Assembly: GCA_016199375.1 (NCBI GenBank)
Contig: JACQGV010000084.1
Span: 1-8,355 of the forward strand
DNA length: 8,355 nucleotides
DNA from: Chloroflexota bacterium
Lineage (GTDB): Bacteria > Chloroflexota > Dehalococcoidia > SHYM01
Direction: 5' to 3'
A program made the position numbers and the translations under genes. A model generated the notes under the pieces. It searched no databases and was not told the origin of the DNA. It saw only the letters and a list, made by a program, of their open reading frames with translations. Positions 1-5,902 of this stretch are shown in pieces; position 1 is the stretch's first letter, and each line of letters starts with the position of its first letter.

Positions 1-226
1 GGTCCAGGGCGAGGCTCTTCTTGTTGCGGTTGTTGGCTTCGAAGTAGATGCACAGGGGGAAGTTGATCCCTGACGTCAGGCTCCGCAGGTAGCGCCCGGG
101 GTCGCCGCTGCGCGGCTCCTCGAGCTTGATGACCTCGGCCCCCAGGTCCCCGAGCATCATTGTGGCCACGGGGCCCTGCTGCCAGATGGTCATGTCCAGG
201 ACCCGGATGCCTTCCAGCGGGACCAC
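1..226 (-). CDS. Family III CoA-transferase (CaiB/BaiF), N-terminal part only
   Basis: This is the first 75 codons of a CaiB/BaiF-type (family III) CoA-transferase, an enzyme class that moves CoA between an acyl-CoA and a free carboxylic acid. The translation shows the usual N-terminal pattern: LEGIRVLDMT at residues 4-13, the nucleotide-fold segment LGDLGAEVIKLEEP at 25-38, a GDPGRYLR segment at 41-48, and NRNKKSLALD at 66-75. Family members are about 380-410 residues long, so roughly four fifths, including the catalytic aspartate, lie beyond the left edge. The start is a GTG at 224-226, fixed by an in-frame TGA two codons upstream and a GGGGGG ribosome-binding stretch about 8 nt before it. 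The family's substrates are very diverse (carnitine, formyl/oxalyl, succinyl, bile acids), and this fragment does not reveal the substrate. It is separated from rpsU by 243 nt, so it probably has its own promoter. Confidence 0.88.
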   Translation of the reverse strand, partial: MVPLEGIRVLDMTIWQQGPVATMMLGDLGAEVIKLEEPRSGDPGRYLRSLTSGINFPLCIYFEANNRNKKSLALD

Positions 227-469
227 GGCTCACCCCCCGGCGCGATGGGGTCAATGGTAGCGCAAACGGGAGGCGCAGTACAGCGCCGCTGACCTCGCCA
301 ACCGCGCCGATGGGCCGGCTGGCAGCAATCCGGCCCGCCGTCTCAGTCCGGCCGGGCGGAGGAAGGGGTTACCACCAACTGGTAAGGCGGAAGCGTCGGG
401 GTAACAAAACAACCGTGGGTCCTACGCCGGACACGCGGCTGCGGAACTGTACCCAGAGGTCGGCACGAG
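227..469. other. Non-coding spacer between rpsU and the CoA-transferase gene
   Basis: No convincing gene lies here. On the minus strand, a T-rich run (TTGTTTTGTTAC, about 401-412) follows weakly paired sequence (416-420 with 451-455) just after rpsU. This could be a poor rpsU terminator, but the stem is only 5 bp with a long loop. A perfect small dyad lies at 369-385. A TACCAT hexamer (254-259), about 28 nt before the CoA-transferase start, could be a -10 element. No good -35 box sits at the matching distance, so I do not call a promoter. Confidence 0.5.
369..385. repeat. Perfect 6-bp dyad with 5-nt centre, possible operator
   Basis: The sequence ttacca-ccaac-tggtaa has two perfectly complementary 6-nt arms. 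It lies in the spacer about 140 nt upstream of the CoA-transferase start. A related ggtaac word occurs at about 400-405. It could be a regulator binding site or a small hairpin, but a 6-bp dyad can also occur by chance. No transcription factor gene is visible nearby. Confidence 0.3.
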
Positions 470-661
470 CTAACCCGCCGGGCGCCGGGAGCGCATCCGC
501 TTGGCCGCCTTGCGCGCCTTGGCCCGCGCCTTCTCCTGCTTGGAGACAAAGTAGCGGCGCTGCTTGAGCTCGCGGAGAACGCCGTCCCGCATCACCACCT
601 TCTTGAAGCGGTTCAGCAGGCTCTCCTGGCTCTCTCCGTCTTGCAAAATGACCTGTGACAA
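470..661 (-). CDS. rpsU: 30S ribosomal protein bS21
   Basis: Small-subunit ribosomal protein bS21 sits on the 30S platform near the 3' end of 16S rRNA and helps base-pairing with mRNA leaders at initiation. The product is 63 residues, close to the usual 58-71. It has the family layout: a short beta-like start (SQVILQDGES), a helix with the conserved RFKK motif (residues 18-21), a DGVLRELKQRRYF segment (26-38), and a very basic tail rich in Lys, Arg and Ala (42-61). The start is TTG (659-661): no ATG is available at this point, and a GGGGGGAG ribosome-binding sequence lies about 6 nt upstream. Upstream it is 82 nt from the zinc-ribbon gene on the same strand, with no clear promoter between them, so the two may share a transcript. 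Confidence 0.92.
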   Translation of the reverse strand: MSQVILQDGESQESLLNRFKKVVMRDGVLRELKQRRYFVSKQEKARAKARKAAKRMRSRRPAG

Positions 662-743
662 AAGGCGCTCCCCCCGTTCGCTGATTCAACCTCAATTACC
701 CGGCGCCGCCTCGACGGCACCAGGGCTGGCTTTGCCTCCGGTG

Positions 744-1058
744 CTACCGCCCGGTGCCGCGTAGCTTACTGTAGCAGGAGCTGCAATAGACGGGACGGTC
801 GCCGCGCGGCTGGAAGGGCACCTGCGTGTCTGCGCCGCACTCGGCGCAGACCGCCGGGTACAACTGCCGCGGGCGGCGCTCGCCCGCGAGGCCCCCGTCG
901 CCTTCGCCGCGCTGGGACCGCCGGGCCTCCCGGCAGGCGGGGCAGCGCTTGGGGTCGTTGGTGAACCCCCTGGCGGCGAAGGCCTCCTGCTCCTGCGCGC
1001 TGAATACGAACTCGTTGCCACAGCCCACGCACTGGAGCGTGCGATCCGCGAACGCCAT
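744..1058 (-). CDS. Small protein with two zinc ribbons (zf_trcl plus CxxC-x17-CxxC)
   Basis: This 104-residue soluble protein carries two four-cysteine metal sites. The N-terminal site has CVGC (residues 10-13) and CPAC about 25 residues later, matching the probable zinc-ribbon family zf_trcl. The C-terminal site reads CAEC, exactly 17 residues, then CSSC, which is the pattern of the CxxC-x17-CxxC domain. A basic, Gly/Arg-rich linker of about 25 residues joins them (REARRSQRGEGDGG onward). Eight cysteines in four CxxC pairs strongly suggest two zinc ions. The molecular role of the family is unknown to me; nucleic-acid or protein binding is only an inference from the fold and charge. The ATG start is supported by a GAGGAGGGG ribosome-binding sequence (about 1064-1072). 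The gene lies 82 nt upstream of rpsU on the same strand. There is no signal peptide or membrane segment. Confidence 0.85.
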   Translation of the reverse strand: MAFADRTLQCVGCGNEFVFSAQEQEAFAARGFTNDPKRCPACREARRSQRGEGDGGLAGERRPRQLYPAVCAECGADTQVPFQPRGDRPVYCSSCYSKLRGTGR

Positions 1059-1179
1059 GAATACCCCTCCTCTTCACTCAGCTTGGGGTGAGAGTTGGGA
1101 CATCCAGCGCCCGCAGACTTACGTCAGCCTTGGGTCCCGTAGCCCAACCTGCAACCACCAGGCATCATAATACAATACC

Positions 1180-1194
1180 CGGCAAGGGCTGCCG
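1180..1194 (-). terminator. Weak hairpin after the aldehyde dehydrogenase gene
   Basis: Directly after the dehydrogenase stop codon, the minus strand reads CGGCA-GCCCT-TGCCG, a 5-bp stem with a 5-nt loop. Two further C:G pairs are possible across a bulged A. It is followed by TATTGTATTATG, which is T-rich but not a clean T run. It could be a weak intrinsic terminator for the carboxylase/dehydrogenase transcript. The same T-rich stretch could instead be part of a promoter for the zinc-ribbon gene, although no -35 box fits. Confidence 0.28.
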
Positions 1195-1199
1195 TGGGC

Positions 1200-2681
1200 T
1201 TACGGGCTGAGGTCCACCCAGACGCTCTTCACCTGGGTGTACAGCTCCAAGGCGTGGGCGCCCAGCTCCCTGCCGAAGCCACTCTGCCGGTACCCGCCGA
1301 AGGGCGACTCGGTGCTCATCATGTTGTACATGTTGACCCAGACCGTCCCCGCCTTCAGCCGGCGCGCCACGTAGTGGGCCTTCTTGACATCCCGGGTCCA
1401 CACCGCCGCCGCCAGGCCGTACACCGTCGCGTTCGCCTTCTTGATGGCATCCTCAACATCGGTGAACTCCAGGGCGGCCAGGACGGGCCCGAAGATCTCT
1501 TCCTGGGCGATCTTGTTGTCCGGGCTGACACCGTCAAAGATGGTCGGCTGCACGAAGAACCCCTTGCCGGTGCCGATGTCCGCCCGGCCACCACCGGTCA
1601 GCAGCTTGGCCTCCGAACGCTTGCCGATGTCAATGTAGCTCAGGACCTTGGCCATTTGCTCCTTCGATACCAGGGCGCCCAAGCGGGTCTTGGGGTTCAT
1701 GGGGTCGCCGGGCTGGATGCTCTGGGAGCGCTCCAGGACCTTGGACAACAACTGGTCGTGGACGGAGCGCTCCACGAAGAGACGCGACCCCGCCGCGCAC
1801 ACCTCGCCCTTGCCATAGAAGATGGCGTTGATGGCGCCGCGGGCGGCGGCGTCCAGGTCGGCGTCGGCCAGCACTATATTGGGCGACTTGCCGCCCAGCT
1901 CCAAGGACACCCGCTTCAACGTCCCCGCCGCCTCCCGCATGATGATCCGGCCGGTGGCCGTCTCGCCGGTGAAGGCGATCTTGTCCACCTCGGGGTGGCG
2001 CACCAGGGCGGCGCCCGCCGTGGGGCCGAAGCCCGTGACCACGTTCAGCACCCCATCGGGCAGGCCCGCCTCCTGGCAGAGCGCGGCGAAGCGCAGGGCC
2101 GAAAGGGGAGTCTGCTCCGCCGGCTTCAGGACCACGGTGTTGCCCATGGCCAGGGCAGGGGCGATCTTCCAGGAGGCCAGGAGGAGGGGGAAGTTCCAGG
2201 CCACGATGGCGCCCACCACCCCCACGGGCTCCCGCAGGGTGTAGTTGAAGTAGTTCCCTGGCACGGGTATGGTCTCCCCATGCCACTTGGTGGCCCAGCC
2301 CGCGTAGTACTGGAAGCACTCGGCCACAAACGGCATGTCTATTCGTGTGGACTCGAAGATCGGCTTGCCGTTGTCCAGGGTCTCGAGGGTGCCCAGCTCC
2401 TGGGCGTGGTCGGCCACCAGCTGGCCGATCTTCCACAGCAGCTTCTGGCGGTCGCGGGCGCTCATCTTGGACCAGGGCCCGTCCTCCAGGGCCTTGCGCG
2501 CCGCCTTCACCGCCTGGTCAACATCGGCCTCGTCGCCCTCGGCGACGGTCGTCAGCACCTCCTCGCTGGCTGGGTTGATAGTCTCAAGACGCTTGCCGGA
2601 GATGGCCTCCACCCACTTGCCATCTATGAACAGCTTGCCCGGCGCGATCTTCGGCTGCGCTGGCACCTGGGTCGTGGTCAT
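1200..2681 (-). CDS. Aldehyde dehydrogenase, NAD(P)+-dependent (ALDH superfamily)
   Basis: This enzyme oxidises an aldehyde to its carboxylic acid with NAD(P)+, in the cytoplasm. The 493-residue length and motifs fit the ALDH1/2-like group of the superfamily: WNFP with Asn163 for the oxyanion hole, LKPAEQTPL with Lys186 for cofactor binding, FTGETATGR (237-245), the general base Glu261 in LELGGKSP, the nucleophile Cys295 in GEVCAAGSR, and EEIFGPV with Glu395 and Phe397 for the cofactor ribose. The C-terminal segment FGGYRQSGFGRELG (461-474) is also typical. All catalytic residues are present, so the enzyme should be active. The substrate cannot be read from the sequence. The ATG start has an AAGGAGGG ribosome-binding sequence (2686-2693) about 4-7 nt upstream. 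It follows the biotin carboxylase gene after 48 nt on the same strand and is probably co-transcribed with it. The reason for that pairing is not known to me. Confidence 0.93.
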   Translation of the reverse strand: MTTTQVPAQPKIAPGKLFIDGKWVEAISGKRLETINPASEEVLTTVAEGDEADVDQAVKAARKALEDGPWSKMSARDRQKLLWKIGQLVADHAQELGTLETLDNGKPIFESTRIDMPFVAECFQYYAGWATKWHGETIPVPGNYFNYTLREPVGVVGAIVAWNFPLLLASWKIAPALAMGNTVVLKPAEQTPLSALRFAALCQEAGLPDGVLNVVTGFGPTAGAALVRHPEVDKIAFTGETATGRIIMREAAGTLKRVSLELGGKSPNIVLADADLDAAARGAINAIFYGKGEVCAAGSRLFVERSVHDQLLSKVLERSQSIQPGDPMNPKTRLGALVSKEQMAKVLSYIDIGKRSEAKLLTGGGRADIGTGKGFFVQPTIFDGVSPDNKIAQEEIFGPVLAALEFTDVEDAIKKANATVYGLAAAVWTRDVKKAHYVARRLKAGTVWVNMYNMMSTESPFGGYRQSGFGRELGAHALELYTQVKSVWVDLSP

Positions 2682-2729
2682 GGCGCCCTCCTTCCGGACT
2701 GCCCCCGGGACCTGGCCTGAGCCCTTTCC

Positions 2730-4073
2730 CTACTTCTTGTAGAGCCGCGTGGTCAGGAAACCTGTGGTGTAGTTCCCGGACAGGAACTCCGGGTGTTGCA
2801 GGACATCTTTCAGGAGCGGGATGTTGGTCTTCACCCCCTCCACCACATACATATCAAGGGCCTCGCGCATCCGCTGCACCGCCGCCGTGCGGTCCGGTCC
2901 CCACACCACCAGCTTCGCCAGGAGGGGGTCGTAGTAGGTGCTCACCTCCCACCCCTCATAGACGCCGCTGTCCAGCCGGATACCATCGCCCTGGGGCTCC
3001 ACCAGCTTCACGATCCTGCCCGGCGAGGGCAGGAAACTCTTGGGGTCTTCGGCATAGATGCGGCACTCGAGGGCGTGCCCCTGGGTGCGGATGTCCTCCT
3101 GGCGCAGGTTCAGGGACTCCCCTGCTGCGACGCGCAACTGCTGCTCCACCAGGTCTACGCCGGTGATGGCCTCCGTCACCGGGTGCTCCACCTGGAGGCG
3201 GGTGTTCATCTCCATGAAGTAGAAGTCCCCGTGGCCGTCGGTGAGGCACTCGATGGTGCCAGCGTTGGTGTAGCCGATGGCCAGCACCGCCGCGATGGCC
3301 GCCGTGGTCATGCGGTTGCGGAGGTCGTCATCCGTCGAGGGGGAATGGGCCTCCTCGATGACCTTCTGGTTGCGCCGCTGCACACTGCACTCGCGCTCGA
3401 AGAGGTGGACGGCGTGGCCGTGGTGGTCCGCCAGTACCTGGACCTCCACGTGGTGGGCATGCTCGATGTACTTCTCGAAATAGATCTTGCTGGAGCCAAA
3501 GGCGCGCAGGGCCCGCTGCCGGGCGGTGTCCACGGCGCCCTTGAGGGCATTGGCGTCGCGGGCCACGCCCATCCCGATGCCGCCGCCGCCGTCGCTGGCC
3601 TTTACCATGACGGGAAAGCCGATCTTGCCGGCGACCAGCAGGGCCTCCTCGTCGCTCTCGATCTCATTCAAGCTGCCGGGCACGATGGGCACCCCCGACC
3701 GGGCCATGAACTGGCGCGCGGAGGCCTTGTTCCCCATCTGAGCGATGGCCTCAGGCGTGGGCCCGACGAAGGCCAGCCCCGCCGCGCGCACCTTCTGGGC
3801 GAAGCCCTCGTTCTCGGCCAGGAAGCCATAGCCGGGGTGGATGGCCTCGGCCCGCGCCTTCCTGGCCAGCTCGATGAGCTTGTCCATGTTCAGGTAGCTG
3901 ACCGGCGCTGGAGGGGGGCCCAGCAGATAGGCCTCGTCGGCCTGCTGCACATGGAGCGCCTTGGTGTCGGCCTCAGAGTAGACCGCCACGGCCTTCACCC
4001 CCAGCTTGCGGCAGCCACGAATCAGGCGACAGGCGATCTCCCCACGGTTGGCGATGAGCACCTTACTGAACAA
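2730..4073 (-). CDS. Biotin carboxylase subunit of an acyl-CoA or pyruvate carboxylase
   Basis: The protein uses ATP and bicarbonate to carboxylate biotin on a carrier protein, the first half-reaction of acetyl-CoA, propionyl-CoA or two-subunit pyruvate carboxylases. From the TTG start it has 447 residues, close to E. coli AccC (449). It shows ANRGEIA near the N-terminus, HPGYGFLAEN, the ATP-grasp glycine loop DGGGGIGMG (about 161-169), and EMNTRLQVEHPVTE (288-301). Residues Lys116, Lys158, His208, Glu275, Glu288, Asn290, Arg292, Val295, Glu296 and Arg338 fall at or within one position of the known AccC active-site residues. It ends after the BC C-terminal domain, with no biotin carrier domain. 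I prefer TTG (4071-4073) over a GTG nine bases upstream because that GTG overlaps the ribosome-binding site. No carrier or carboxyltransferase gene is visible, so the acyl substrate is open; accC or an accA/pycA-type name would be a guess. Confidence 0.93.
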   Translation of the reverse strand: MFSKVLIANRGEIACRLIRGCRKLGVKAVAVYSEADTKALHVQQADEAYLLGPPPAPVSYLNMDKLIELARKARAEAIHPGYGFLAENEGFAQKVRAAGLAFVGPTPEAIAQMGNKASARQFMARSGVPIVPGSLNEIESDEEALLVAGKIGFPVMVKASDGGGGIGMGVARDANALKGAVDTARQRALRAFGSSKIYFEKYIEHAHHVEVQVLADHHGHAVHLFERECSVQRRNQKVIEEAHSPSTDDDLRNRMTTAAIAAVLAIGYTNAGTIECLTDGHGDFYFMEMNTRLQVEHPVTEAITGVDLVEQQLRVAAGESLNLRQEDIRTQGHALECRIYAEDPKSFLPSPGRIVKLVEPQGDGIRLDSGVYEGWEVSTYYDPLLAKLVVWGPDRTAAVQRMREALDMYVVEGVKTNIPLLKDVLQHPEFLSGNYTTGFLTTRLYKK

Positions 4074-4081
4074 TGCACACA

Positions 4082-4087
4082 CTCCTC
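4082..4087 (-). promoter_or_regulatory. Ribosome-binding site that sets the biotin carboxylase start
   Basis: The minus strand reads GAGGAG here, followed by 8 nt and then TTG TTC AGT AAG. The resulting N-terminus MFSKVLIANRGEIA is the classic one for biotin carboxylases. The alternative GTG at 4080-4082 shares a base with this site and would add Met-Cys-Ala, leaving no workable spacing. Confidence 0.75.
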
Positions 4088-4103
4088 ATCAGGGCAGCCT
4101 GGG

Positions 4104-4117
4104 GCTTTGCACAAAGC
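4104..4117. repeat. 14-bp palindrome upstream of the biotin carboxylase gene
   Basis: gctttg-ca-caaagc is two perfect 6-nt arms around a 2-bp centre. It lies 30 nt before the proposed TTG start and downstream of the suf terminator, where a promoter for the carboxylase/dehydrogenase pair would be expected. It could be an operator or a small leader hairpin. I could not find a clear -35/-10 pair around it. Confidence 0.4.
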
Positions 4118-4161
4118 TATCCAGAGCTGTGACCTGCCTGTTTCCCCGAACTGGACTCACA

Positions 4162-4197
4162 AAACTAGGGCTGCGCCAGCCCGCGCAGCCCTAGTTT
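4162..4197 (-). terminator. Strong hairpin terminator of the suf operon
   Basis: A perfect 15-bp stem (4162-4176 paired with 4183-4197) encloses a 6-nt loop (4177-4182). On the minus strand, the descending arm ends in CCCTAGTTT and continues TGTGAG, giving a short run of four T. It begins 39 nt after the sufU stop codon and lies before the biotin carboxylase gene, so it should end the suf transcript. The T run is short, so termination may be incomplete. On the plus strand, where no gene ends, the hairpin is followed by TATG. Confidence 0.82.
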
Positions 4198-4236
4198 ATG
4201 TTCGTCGAGAGGAAATGACAACCAGCCTGGCCGGCC

Positions 4237-4674
4237 TCAGCCCACCTTGTTGTGGCCCTTCAGCCCTTGCTCCAGGGTGGTCCAGGCCAGCAGGGCGCAC
4301 TTGACGCGCACCGGGAACTTGCGCACCCCACCCAGAGCCTCCAGGTCTCCCAGCTCCACCCCCGGCTCGTGGCCGCGCATCAGCTCTTTGAACCCCGCGA
4401 GCAAGGCGGTCGCCTCCGCCAGCGGCTTGCCCTTGATCGCCTCCGTCATCATGGAGCCCGAGGAGAGGCTGATGGAGCAGCCCTTGCCCTGGAGGCCGAC
4501 GTCCCGGACGACGCCGTCCTCGACCCGAACCTCCAGGGTGATCTCGTCACCGCACAGGGGGTTCTTGCCCTCGGCCTTCACATTCGCCTCCGCAGGCACC
4601 GCTCGGTTCCGGGGGCTCTTGTAGTGGTCGAGGATTATCTCGCGGTAGAGCTCGTCAAGCTGTTCTAACGGCAT
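4237..4674 (-). CDS. sufU: SufU, zinc-dependent sulfur acceptor of the SUF system
   Basis: SufU takes the persulfide sulfur from SufS and passes it on for Fe-S cluster assembly. It resembles the IscU scaffold but works as a zinc-dependent sulfurtransferase. The 145-residue product keeps the four zinc-site residues at the positions known from Bacillus SufU: Cys41 and Asp43 in NPLCGDE, Cys66 in GKGCSIS, and the last cysteine at 126 in VRVKCALLAWTTL. The insertion between the second and third cysteine, a mark of SufU compared with IscU, is present (about residues 86-118). The N-terminus (LDELYREIILDHYKSPRN) is typical. The ATG start lies inside the end of sufS, with a 20-nt overlap in another frame and only a weak upstream GCGAGGG, so translation is probably coupled. 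It is the last gene of the operon, and the terminator follows. Confidence 0.95.
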   Translation of the reverse strand: MPLEQLDELYREIILDHYKSPRNRAVPAEANVKAEGKNPLCGDEITLEVRVEDGVVRDVGLQGKGCSISLSSGSMMTEAIKGKPLAEATALLAGFKELMRGHEPGVELGDLEALGGVRKFPVRVKCALLAWTTLEQGLKGHNKVG

Positions 4675-5902
4675 CGCCGAAGTACGCCCTCGCCTTCTTC
4701 AAGGCTGATACCAGGACGTCCACCTCTTCCTTCGTATTGTACAGGTAGAAGCTAGCCCGCGCCGTGGCCGGCACGCCCAACCGTTCCATGAGGGGCTGAG
4801 CGCAATGGTGCCCGGCCCGGATCGCCACCCCTTCGTAGTCCAGGGCGGTGCCCAGGTCGTGGGGATGGATTCCGCCGTACTCGAAGGAGATCACGCCGCC
4901 CTTCTGCTCCGCGTGCCGGGGGCCGAAGATCCTGATGTCGGGGCCCAGCTCGCCGAGGGCGGCAAGGGCGTAGGCCGTCAGCTCCTTTTCGTGCTGGCGG
5001 ACGTTTTTCATGCCCAGCCGGGCCAGGTAGTCCACCGCCTCACCGAAGGCGATGACGTCGGCGATGTTGGGCGTGCCCGCCTCGAACTTGTAGGGCAGGT
5101 CGTTCCAGGTGGCCTCGCGGAGGCTCACGCTCATGATCATGTCGCCGCCGCCCAGAAAGGGGGGCATCTCCTCCAGCAGCTCCCGGCGGCCATAGAGCAC
5201 TCCCACCCCCGTGGGCCCCAGCATCTTGTGGGCTGAGAAGGCGAAGAAGTCGCAGCCCAGCTGCTGGACATCTACGGGCAGGTGGGCCGCGCTCTGGGCA
5301 CCGTCTATCAGGCAGAGGGCGCCCTGGTCGTGGGCCGCCCGCACGATCTCCTCCACCGGGGTGATGGTCCCCAGGACGTTGGACATCTGGGTCATGGCCA
5401 CCAGCTTGGTGCGGCCGTTGATCAGGGAGTAGAGCTGCTCGATGTTCAGGGTGCCGTCGTCCAGGACCTCCACAAACCGCAGGGTGGCACCCCGCTCCTT
5501 GGCCAGGAGCTGCCAGGGGACCATGTTGGAGTGGTGCTCCATGCCTGAGAGCACGATCTCATCGCCCGCGGAGATGTTGCCGCGCCCCCAGGCGTAGGCC
5601 ACCAGGTTGATGGCCTCGGTCGTGTTGCGGGTGAAGATGATGGACTCGAAGCCGGGGCTGTTGATGAACTTCGCCACCTTCTCCCGCGCCTGCTCGTAGA
5701 CCTCGGTTGCCTCCTGGCTCAGCAGGTAGACGCCCCGGTGGATGTTGGCGTTGTACTCGGTGTAGTACTTCACCAGGGCGTCAATGACCTGACGGGGTTT
5801 CTGGGAGGTAGCGGCGTTGTCCAGGTAGACCAGGGGCTTGCCGTGCACCACCCGTGAGAGGATGGGGAAATCGCGGCGCACCGCGGCAACATCGTAGCTC
5901 AT
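4655..5902 (-). CDS. sufS: SufS, cysteine desulfurase (group II, PLP-dependent)
   Basis: SufS converts L-cysteine to L-alanine and leaves a persulfide on its own cysteine, the sulfur source for Fe-S clusters. The product has 415 residues, the usual length of group II desulfurases. Visible features are YLDNAATSQKP (26-36), NIHRGVY (53-59), TRNTTEAIN (91-99), the cofactor-stacking EHHSN with His124, IDGAQS with Asp200 and Gln203, the PLP-binding Lys226 in SAHKMLGPTG, FEAGTPN (273-279), and the catalytic Cys367 in RAGHHCAQP. Arg382 matches the substrate carboxylate-binding arginine. All catalytic residues are present. The ATG overlaps the Rieske stop codon (ATGA), and its own end overlaps sufU by 20 nt, so all three should be translated together. 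SufU as neighbour and likely partner fits the SufS/SufU pairing known from Bacillus. Confidence 0.96.
   Translation of the reverse strand: MSYDVAAVRRDFPILSRVVHGKPLVYLDNAATSQKPRQVIDALVKYYTEYNANIHRGVYLLSQEATEVYEQAREKVAKFINSPGFESIIFTRNTTEAINLVAYAWGRGNISAGDEIVLSGMEHHSNMVPWQLLAKERGATLRFVEVLDDGTLNIEQLYSLINGRTKLVAMTQMSNVLGTITPVEEIVRAAHDQGALCLIDGAQSAAHLPVDVQQLGCDFFAFSAHKMLGPTGVGVLYGRRELLEEMPPFLGGGDMIMSVSLREATWNDLPYKFEAGTPNIADVIAFGEAVDYLARLGMKNVRQHEKELTAYALAALGELGPDIRIFGPRHAEQKGGVISFEYGGIHPHDLGTALDYEGVAIRAGHHCAQPLMERLGVPATARASFYLYNTKEEVDVLVSALKKARAYFGDAVRTA

Noticed and set aside
254..282. Possible promoter for the CoA-transferase gene (TACCAT with TGTACT 17 nt upstream)
   Set aside because: Only the -10 hexamer is reasonable. 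The -35 match is about three of six bases, so I did not annotate it.
160..567. 135-codon plus-strand frame across the CoA-transferase start, the spacer and rpsU
   Set aside because: It overlaps two supported genes on the other strand, has a low-complexity Pro/Arg/Ala composition, and shows no good ribosome-binding site.
369..695. 108-codon minus-strand frame covering rpsU
   Set aside because: Its translation does not resemble bS21 or any family I know. The bS21 frame with the TTG start and strong ribosome-binding site explains the region.
717..745. Imperfect hairpin GCACC...GGTGC between the zinc-ribbon gene and rpsU
   Set aside because: The outer stem is 5 bp with bulges and a long loop, and no T run follows, so I see no support for a terminator.
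1160..1182. Possible promoter for the zinc-ribbon gene (TATTAT/TATGAT)
   Set aside because: The AT-rich hexamers have no -35 element at a usable distance, and the same bases may be the tail of a weak terminator.
1194..2720. 508-codon open frame on the plus strand
   Set aside because: It is antisense to the aldehyde dehydrogenase gene over almost its whole length. Its translation is rich in His, Leu, Gly and Arg with no recognisable motif. Long antisense frames are expected in GC-rich genes.
2793..4304. 503-codon open frame on the plus strand
   Set aside because: It is antisense to the biotin carboxylase gene and even crosses the suf terminator. The composition is shadow-like and no family motif is visible.
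4675..4810. SufU or SufS frameshift suspected from the overlapping ends
   Set aside because: Both reading frames are intact, both proteins have normal C- and N-termini, and the overlap is simply an out-of-frame gene overlap.
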